Assembly: GCA_021234155.1 (NCBI GenBank)
Contig: JAJEKV010000032.1
Span: forward strand, 14,028,283-14,092,282
DNA: 64,000 bases
Source of the DNA: Isoetes taiwanensis
Taxonomy: Eukaryota > Streptophyta > Lycopodiopsida > Isoetales > Isoetaceae
Reading direction: 5' to 3'
Position numbers and translations under genes: made by a program. The notes under the pieces are model-generated. The model was not told the DNA's origin. It made no database searches and saw only the letters and a program-made list of their open reading frames with translations. Positions 57,644-64,000 of this stretch are shown here, one piece after another (position 1 is the stretch's first letter; the number at the start of each line of letters is the position of its first letter).

Positions 57644-58106
57644 GGCAAAGAGCTTCAGAAAAGAACGGTGATGCAAAGGCGGAGAGCGGAGAACAGAGGA
57701 CGAAGGACGAAGGCGCAGAGAGACGAAAAGGTTTAGGGCGTAAATGGAGGCAAAGGGGTATGATGAGGGCTTAAACCAGAACTGCTTGATGGTGCCAGTG
57801 TCGAAAGATGCCAAGGAGGGGATTGAGAGGCAAAAATTTGGCTAAGTCCCCGAATAACAAAGGGAGAAGCAATGAACGGTGGAGATGAGGCGTGAGAGAA
57901 TGATCGAATGTGACAGGTGGCCAAAGGACACACATTAATGTTCGACGGGTATGAAAAGAAGGAATGGCATTTAATGCTGGCAACTTGAAGTGGGATATCA
58001 TTAAAACGAAGGTGTCAGAAGGTACCATGGCTAGATATGCGGCGGGAGAAAAGATTCTCATTTTAGAAACAAATTTTGCATTGCAAACCACGTTGCTTAA
58101 TTTTTG

Positions 58107-58149
58107 ATTGGTCCTCGTCGACAAGGAGTTCCTCGGTTGGCTATATAAG
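58107..58149 (+). promoter_or_regulatory. Core promoter of the antisense ORF in G4 (ATTGG and TATATAAG)
   Basis: ATTGG at 58,107-58,111 and TATATAAG at 58,142-58,149 lie 35 bases apart, and the ATG follows 37 bases after the TATA box. The same ATTGG-TATA spacing of 35 is kept in G1 (2,454/2,489), G3 (19,630/19,665) and G5 (62,822/62,857). Confidence 0.7.
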
Positions 58150-58178
58150 ACGAACCGGGAGTGAAGCGAAGACATCCG

Positions 58179-58445
58179 ATGGCACTCAGTATGTCTGCTG
58201 CTGGTTTGCATGACAAATGCACTATGCCATCCAACTGCCTGGAGTGGATTACGTGCAAAATGGACTGTCTGGACCTCTGGCGGTGCCACAATCGTGGCAT
58301 TGCTATGGACGGATGGTGTGCCGGCATGGCTGAGCATGCCGATCCCCACACCAACGGGATGGAGGTGATTCTGCACCTGCGTTGGGACCCTGAGCACAAC
58401 TGGTACCACATCCTGCGTATCACCTCTGCTCCGAACCCGGAGTAG
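58179..58445 (+). CDS. Antisense small ORF (aORF) of G4, intact, 88 codons
   Basis: It lies antisense to gag-pol between the pol stop and the start of the extra ORF. The first ATG after the TATA box is at 58,179. The frame is also open upstream to a GTG at 58,161, but that is too close to the TATA box to be transcribed. The protein is rich in Cys, Trp, His and Met, with EWITCKMDCLDLWRCHNRG in the middle and HILRITSAPNPE at the end. It is about 85% identical to the G5 copy, and 27 of 40 nucleotide differences are at third codon positions, 10 at first and 3 at second. No family was recognised. A metal-binding or nucleic-acid-binding role is possible from the Cys/His content but is only a guess. 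Confidence 0.7.
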   Translation: MALSMSAAGLHDKCTMPSNCLEWITCKMDCLDLWRCHNRGIAMDGWCAGMAEHADPHTNGMEVILHLRWDPEHNWYHILRITSAPNPE

Positions 58446-58584
58446 AGGGTTTTTTTTCTTAGGACGTAGTAGATAGGGCTCTGAGCCCGTTTTTGTATAT
58501 AGGGCAGTGCCCATAGCGGAAATAGCTGGGTTGTGCCCACATTTTGTAAAAAATTCCACCTATAATATAAATATGCCTTTGGTT

Positions 58585-58768
58585 TTAGTCACTATACATT
58601 TGTGTTTGTGTGCGGAACAAAGATCCCAGGTTGTTGATTTTCACTTTCTGTGGTATGAAATGTTTTGAGGCAAAAGCCATTAACCAGTGTAGGTGAGTTC
58701 CATCTAATTCAGCTAGTTTGAAAATGCTTGGTTGAACCACTTGAACAATTTGATAAGGGCCAAAATTT
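58585..58768 (-). pseudogene. pol: End of gypsy pol in G4
   Basis: Encodes the last residues of the integrase C-terminal region (PYQIVQVVQPSIFKLAELDG) and a diverged tail, with the stop at 58,585. The gene is cut at GATAAGGGCCAA by the LTR of G5. Confidence 0.75.
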
Positions 58769-59361
58769 TGTTTTTGGGGTGCAGGTTGGGAACTCTGCAA
58801 GAAGACCCTCTGTGAGGACCCTTGGATCTAACGGGGAGAATCCAGGGGGACTATGTCACGGGATTTGCAAGAAAAAAGAACAAGAAGAAGAAAACGAGAA
58901 CAAAAGAGAACAATGAGAGGAAAATGATAAGCTTCCTTGATATCAATGATGAACATACATGAGCTCTCATAATCGAGAGAAGGCCCGAAGAGAGACAAGA
59001 CTCAAAACTCATCTAAAACTCATGTGCTAGCTCTACTCATATATATAGTACAATGGCCTTTGGCCCAATATAGACACTCGACCGATCTCGGTGCCGACTC
59101 ACGGAAGGAGGCCTGATTTCAGGAATATTGGCGGTGCCTCTTGAAGTGCCTAGAATCACGTTGACGCCGACGGGCGGTGACGGACCGTCACTTGTGCCGA
59201 GCGGGCTCTTGTTGACGGGACGCAGCTTTTGACCGCGGGTTCGGCCGCTTGGTCTTCTGGCCGAGCCTTTGATGGCTGACCCGTGGCTGACTGTGGATCC
59301 TTGAGCTTGACCTGGTCCGTTGTATGCATGAATAGTCCTGAACCAGAGGGCACAGACCACA
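58769..59361 (-). repeat. LTR of G5 (3' LTR in sense)
   Basis: About 593 bp, starting TGTTTTTGGGGTGCAGG on the plus strand and ending ...CAGACCACA, followed by the C-rich complement of the polypurine tract. Confidence 0.85.
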
Positions 59362-59385
59362 CCCCCACCAAACGACACTCGTGAG

Positions 59386-62351
59386 TGAAGAAAAGGAGGA
59401 AGTGTCTCTCGAGGGCGGGGAAGCCATCGGGAAAGTGATCCTCACCGAATGAGGACGGGCACCATTATGGTAATGGCCAATGAGATCTGGCGTGTTTGAA
59501 GAGCGGGAGGAGTGTTGAGGCCAAAGGGCGTGGATCTGCATCAATGAGAAAACGAGATCGCACCATGTCTTCAAGGGCAGCATGGGCGTCGTAAGAAACA
59601 AACTGACATTCCATGAGGAGGCAGGTCTCGAGGCCGAAGGCACCGATGCGGCATTCGGATTGCGTAAAAAAATGGGGACGCCGATTTAAGGAGCTGAGCA
59701 AGATGCATTTTAGAGCAGCACAAAAACCTGCTTGAAGGTGGACTGAAGGATCTGGTGAGGTGGCGGCATTCTGCAAGAAGGTGTCAAGACCATGGAGCGC
59801 ATCAGCAGGGCGTTGCCAACCACGCTCATTAGCAATATAGATCCAATTCGTGGTGTTATCAAGAGTGGCACCCTCCTCCCAATGGGAGCGGCGAACAAAA
59901 CGGGGATCCCACCGGAGATCCGTCGAGATCTGAGGTGGAGTCCATCCAGCATGGCCATCCATGACCTTTGTCCAAAAGGGGAGACGCCAATCGAGAAGTC
60001 GGGGAACACGGGCGTGGAGGAACACCCAGGGAAGCATAGGGAGAGGGAACCATGCCCGTGGGCGTGGGTTGTTGAGCCTGCTCCCGGAATTCACTGACAA
60101 GGGCCGGATCAAGAGCTTTACACCAACGATCCCAGACAGGAGCAGAGAGTTGAGAGTTGACAGGAGGGCTATCCCAGCCTGTGGGGACTGTCTTGCTATC
60201 CAGAAGAGCACGTAATTGATTGTAACCAGCGAGGTGCTGCATATAAATTTGTGCATAGGGAAGATCCTCAGGATGTCCCAGATACTTCCTTATTTGTTGC
60301 AGCACTTCCGCTTGCCAGAGAGGTAAATGATGTGCAAGCTCAGGCATGTACTCTTGATGAAGAGCGTGTGTCTGAGCATGATCAGCCAGGTAGGGGTTGT
60401 TATCCCCAAGCAACCATTGAAGGGTGGGGTCACCCTGATAGTTCTGTGGTGGCCCATCCCGAAATCTCTCCTGTGTGTCACCCAGATAGAAATCATGAAA
60501 AATGTAAGCCATGGGCTGAACAACTCTGAAGGTGATGAAATCCGGATCTTCGCAGTGAATGAGATCAAAGACTAAAAGGGCACAGCAGACACCTTTGTCT
60601 TCAATGGAGAGTTCTGGCCAAATCCGAAGAAAATCTGCGGTCTTGTGATGGAACATCCACGGGACCATCAGCCCCATGCCACTTCGGAAAGAAAGAGGTG
60701 GCGTGCAAACCACATAATCCGGATAGCGAGGAAGGAACGGGAAATCAACAGGCGGGTTGCTAACGATGGTGATATAGCCGCCCGGTTTGGTTCGAGCCTC
60801 ATCGCCAGACATGAATAGCGTCTTTGTAGGCCGTTGTTCGAGGTCACGGATCCCGTGGTCCTTTTCTAACGAAGGCGTGACCGGTCATGGACCCGTTTCG
60901 AGAAGTGTTAACTTTGTGGAGGAGGATTGCCCGGGGAGCATTGAGTCGGCACGGCAATCTCGCGTCATCAAAAGTTTCGTTTTCGAACCTCGTAAAAGGC
61001 GATCTTGGAGGGACGTGAGCTGAGAAGTCTGCGTGGAGAGCTGAGCCGTCAAAGAGGCAATTTGAGCATCACGCTCTGTAAGGTGTTGAACTTGAGTGCT
61101 GTAATTGTCACAAAGCTCGGAGTACAAGGCGTCGAGCTTAGCAATATCTTTCTCCTTGTCACCCAGGAGGGTGGCTTTGGATTTGTTTTGCTCCAATAAG
61201 TCCTGAATTTCGGATTGAAGCTGAGCCTGCTGATCTGCAAGGAGGCTGGTCTGATCCTGTGCACTTTTGAGATCTATGCGGGCCTGTAAGAGAGCCCCGT
61301 GCTTTTCTTGAAGTTGGGCTTCCAAAGTTTGAACTTGTGCAGTTGCAGCTTGAAGATCACGGTGAACCGCATCGGAGGCCGTCAGGGCCGTGTGAACCCC
61401 ATTTATAAGAGCTTCTTGGGATTCTTGTAACTTTAGAACAGCAGCTTGAGCATCCTGCTGATACTGATACAACAGCTGACGAGGGTGCTGTGGTGGTGGA
61501 GCCTGCTGTGGCCGGGTTTGCGATGTTTGTGAGACATGGTGTGAACTGGAATGCTTGGATTCTGTAGCAGAGGAGGAGACAGTGACATGGGAGTGCGGAA
61601 TTTTGACATGAGCAGAGGAAGAAGGGCATGAAGTGCCGACTGGGTGAGTCTGAGGAAGGGACCGCTGAGTGGAATCATGAGAATGAGGAGGTGTGGGAGG
61701 AAAGTAATGACGGATAATAGCTTGAAGGTGGCCTCCCACAGAAACTTCAGAAATAGAAGTGGCAGCCCGAAGACGGTCCACTTCTTGGAGAAGACGGTAG
61801 AACAGCAATTGGGGCCAATCAATGTGGTGGGTTGAGCGAGTAGCAGTGACTACGATATTATAGAAAGATTTATTGACATGGGTGTTCTTGATAGAATACC
61901 CAAGGAACTTGCGCCACAGGAACTTAACAAAGGTCTCATGGGGCTTGTCAATATTGGTCAGGCGATGCACATTTGCATGATAAGCAGGAGCACCAAACTC
62001 AGTAACATCGAGATCCTGTATGGCAGACCAAGATAAACAAGGGGTTTGCAAAGGAATATGGAATACCTCAGAAATCAGGTGCTGAGTCAGCGAAATGGTG
62101 GTGCCATCGACCACTGTGGTGTATCCATGCGGGCTATTGACGATGTTCGCGATGAACTGCTTCAACTGGTCAGGATTTGGAGCCGGAAGTTCCATTTGAG
62201 AGAATTCGTAAAGTTTCTGGCGTTCTGCGACTGCACGATTCGGGCCAACAAGGGCTTCACGGAAAGTGGGCGTCAAGAAAGATACTGACTCGAAAAGAGA
62301 CAGTTCCCTGGGAGCAGTAGCTTGAAGTGTAAGAAATTTTGGGGCCGCCAT
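59386..62351 (-). CDS. Extra sense ORF 3' of pol, best copy (about 980 codons, a few frame breaks)
   Basis: The ATG at 62,351 has a GCC-ATG-G context; the frame is open upstream to 62,648, but conservation starts at MAAPKFLTLQATAPRE. Residues about 1-230 form a globular part with ANIVNSPHGYTTVVDGTTIS and HIDWPQLLFYRLLQEVDRL, reminiscent of the putative plant transposon-protein domain of Athila-type ORFs (tentative). A Pro/Ser/His-rich linker follows, then a coiled coil of about 170 residues (QVQTLEAQLQEKHGALLQAR and similar heptads). After a break near 60,885 the second half continues (YLGHPEDLPYAQIYMQHLAG near 60,250), with Trp-rich segments up to the polypurine tract. No transmembrane segment is evident, so an envelope role is not supported. 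Other copies are at 1, 16,201 and 55,874. Confidence 0.7.
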
Positions 62352-62821
62352 GGCAAAGAGCTTCAGAAAAGAACGGTGATGCAAAGGCGGAGAGCGGAGA
62401 CAGAAGGCGAAGAACGGAGGACGAAGGCGCAGAGGGACGAAAAGGTTTAGGGCGCGCAAATGGAGGTGAAGAGGCATGATAAGGGCGAAGCTGCAACCGT
62501 TGATGGTGCCAGGTGTCGAAAGATGCCAAGGAGGCGATTGAGAGGCAAAAATTTGGCTAAGTCCCCAAACAACAAAGGGAGAAGTAATGAACGGTGGAGA
62601 TGAGGCGTGAGAGAATGATGGGATGTGACAGATGGCCAAAGGACACACATTAATGTTCGACGGGCGTGAAAAGAAGCAATGGCATTTAATGCTGGCAACT
62701 CGAAGTGGGATATCATTAAAACGAATGTGTCAGAGGGTACCATGGCTAGATATGCGGCGGGAGAAAAGATTCTCTTTTTAGAAACAGCCTTGCATTGCAA
62801 ACACGTTGGCGATTTTTTTTG

Positions 62822-62864
62822 ATTGGTCCACGTCGACAAGGAGTTCCTCAGTTGGCTATATAAG
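62822..62864 (+). promoter_or_regulatory. Core promoter of the antisense ORF in G5 (ATTGG and TATATAAG)
   Basis: ATTGG is at 62,822-62,826 and TATATAAG at 62,857-62,864. The 540-bp gap between the two divergent starts (62,351 and 62,894) is conserved in all four copies and could serve as a bidirectional promoter, although no TATA box facing the extra ORF was found. Confidence 0.7.
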
Positions 62865-62893
62865 ACGAACCGGGAGTGAAGCGAAGGCATCCG

Positions 62894-63160
62894 ATGGCGC
62901 TCAGCATGGCTGCTGCTGGTTTGAACGAGAACTGCACGATGCCCACTAACTGTCAAGAGTGGATTACTTGCAAAATGAATTGTCTGGACCTCTGGCGCTG
63001 CCACAATCGTGGCCTGAGAATGGATGGCTGGTGTTCCGGGATGGCTGAACATCCCGATCCTCATACCAACGGGATGGAGGTGGTTCTGCACCTTCGCTGG
63101 GACCCTGAGCAGAACCTCTACCACATCCTGCGCATCACCTCTGCTCCGAACCCGGAGTAG
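62894..63160 (+). CDS. Antisense small ORF (aORF) of G5, intact, 88 codons
   Basis: The first ATG (62,894) lies 37 bases after the TATA box, as in G4. The protein starts MALSMAAAGL, has CQEWITCKMNCLDLWRCHN with four Cys and two Trp in the central part, DGWCSGMAEHPDPHTNGMEV, and ends TSAPNPE. Substitutions relative to G4 are mainly synonymous or conservative, which supports selection on this strand. The opposite strand is also open (62,447-63,418), but that frame changes more (about 25 residues in the overlap versus 14). In the register used, its openness follows from the absence of TTA, CTA and TCA codons in the antisense gene. Antisense ORFs after pol are known from some plant Tat-type elements such as maize Grande, but no sequence link was tested. 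Confidence 0.75.
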   Translation: MALSMAAAGLNENCTMPTNCQEWITCKMNCLDLWRCHNRGLRMDGWCSGMAEHPDPHTNGMEVVLHLRWDPEQNLYHILRITSAPNPE

Positions 63161-63299
63161 AGGGTTTTTCTTCTTAGGACTTAGTAGATAGGGCTCTGAG
63201 CCCGTTTTTGTATATAGGGCAGTGCCCATAGCGGAAATAGCTGGGCTACATTGCCCATTTTTTGTAAAAATTCCACCTATAATATAATATGCCACTGTT

Positions 63300-64000
63300 T
63301 TAGTCACTTTCGGTTGTGGTTGTTTCTTGAACTGCATCTGTTTGTTGATTGTCGCGTTCTGTGTGATGAAATGTTTTGAGGCGGAAGCCATTAACCAGTG
63401 TAGGTAATGGAGTGCCATCTAACTCGACCCGGTTGGAAAATATTTGGGTCGAACCACTTGAGCGATTTGATAAGGGCCAAGCCAAGCGAATCTTAAGTTT
63501 ACAGGAAAATTTCATCACCGAGAATCATAAAGAAGAACCAAATCTCCTTCTTTGAATGTTTTTGTCTTCAGACGTGTGTCATGTAGAGATTTTTGCAACC
63601 GTTGTCCATGAAGAACACGAATATAAGCATCCCTTCTAAGTTCATCCAACTGTTCCAATTGATAAACCCTTTCTTTGAGTGCAGCAGGCGGATTATGGGC
63701 AGTAGCCAGTTGAAAACGGAGAGTGGGGAGAATGTACTCAAAAGGCATGAGAGCTTCTTGACCATAAACCAATTTGAAAGGAGTGTGACCAGTAGCTATT
63801 TTGAAACAAGTATTGTAAGCCCAAAGAACAGTAGGAAGCTTGGTTTGCCAGTCAGTGCGAGAAGCGTCACAAATTTTCTTGAGAATTGTGACCAGAGTTT
63901 TGTTGGTGCTACGCCAAACCATTCCCTTGAGGATAGTAAGGTGTGCTCTTGTGATGATGTATCAGGAGATAGTCCGTCAGCTCCTTGATGGTATGATTGA
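63300..64000 (-). pseudogene. pol: Integrase C-terminal part of G5 pol
   Basis: A 135-codon open stretch (63,515-63,922) carries ICDASRTDWQTKLPTVLWAY and ATGHTPFKLVYGQEALMPFE, then LKTKTFKEGDLVLLYDSR. A shift near 63,515 separates the last 72 codons, which end TTTTESD at 63,300. The codon for the third catalytic acid is disrupted at about 63,910. No chromodomain is present. Confidence 0.8.

Larger units (their letters stand above)
55874..58768 (-). mobile_element. Diverged Ty3/gypsy fragment G4
   Basis: It contains the N-terminal two thirds of the extra ORF, the antisense ORF with its promoter, and the last 180 bases of pol. It is cut at the left by the SET-gene junction and at the right by the insertion of G5. 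It is about 15% diverged from G5 in the antisense ORF, so it belongs to an older or different subfamily, and it shows fewer CTG/CAG disturbances than G1 and G2. Confidence 0.85.
58769..64000 (-). mobile_element. Ty3/gypsy element G5, right part outside the window
   Basis: It begins with an LTR, followed by the extra ORF, the antisense ORF and the integrase end of pol, and runs off the right edge. It is inserted in pol of G4. It holds the longest open frames of the extra ORF (587 codons) and an intact antisense ORF. Confidence 0.88.

Noticed and set aside
59386-62351. Envelope-like membrane protein for the extra ORF
   Set aside because: No signal peptide or clear hydrophobic membrane segment was seen; the main feature is a soluble coiled coil.
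62447-63418. A 323-codon minus-strand open frame overlapping the antisense ORF (and 262 codons at 57,771-58,559)
   Set aside because: It runs opposite to the antisense gene in the register where stops need TTA, CTA or TCA codons, which that gene lacks. It changes more than the antisense protein between copies and has no recognisable motif.

Overview
This 64 kb window is nuclear DNA of a land plant and consists almost entirely of transposable elements. The evidence is several Ty3/gypsy LTR elements without a chromodomain and with an extra gene 3' of pol (the general plan of the plant Ogre/Tat/Athila branch), a Ty1/copia element with an initiator-Met tRNA primer site, several LINE lineages, and an intron-rich gene of the Rubisco LSMT-like SET family. 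The species cannot be fixed from the sequence; a large, TE-rich genome is likely. No bacterial operon, tRNA, rRNA or CRISPR array was seen.

Layout. I call the Ty3/gypsy copies G1 to G5; all lie on the minus strand. G1 (1-9,527, left end outside) sits inside the integrase end of G2 (9,528-15,596 plus 30,311-30,645). G3 (15,597-30,310) is complete with both LTRs and sits inside the LTR of G2 with a 5-bp target duplication TCTAC. A LINE (20,994-24,603) sits inside the integrase of G3. A young Ty1/copia element follows (30,971-35,866, duplication GTCGC). From 35.9 to 45.9 kb lie two direct copies of a broken gene with DNA N4/N6-methyltransferase motifs X and I, separated by a minus-strand LINE. 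From 46 to 52 kb lie a non-autonomous LTR element (45,971-48,811, duplication CCATC), LINE fragments in both directions and a short poly(A) retroposon. A SET-domain methyltransferase gene (52,454-55,681, minus strand, at least ten exons) has lost its 5' end at a rearranged junction with G4 (55,874-58,768). G5 (58,769 to the window end) is inserted in G4.

How the parts work together. The gypsy family encodes gag, protease, RT, RNase H and integrase in sense. Downstream of pol it carries two further genes facing away from each other: a large sense ORF with a long coiled coil, and a small antisense ORF with its own CCAAT/TATA-like promoter. The antisense ORF changes mainly at third codon positions between G4 and G5 (27 of 40 differences), so it looks like a selected gene.

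Caution on quality. Differences between repeat copies concentrate at CTG/CAG (and CCG) trinucleotides, often as small indels. This is the CHG methylation context of plants and suggests consensus or base-calling errors in methylated DNA. Many frameshifts called here as pseudogene damage may therefore not be real.
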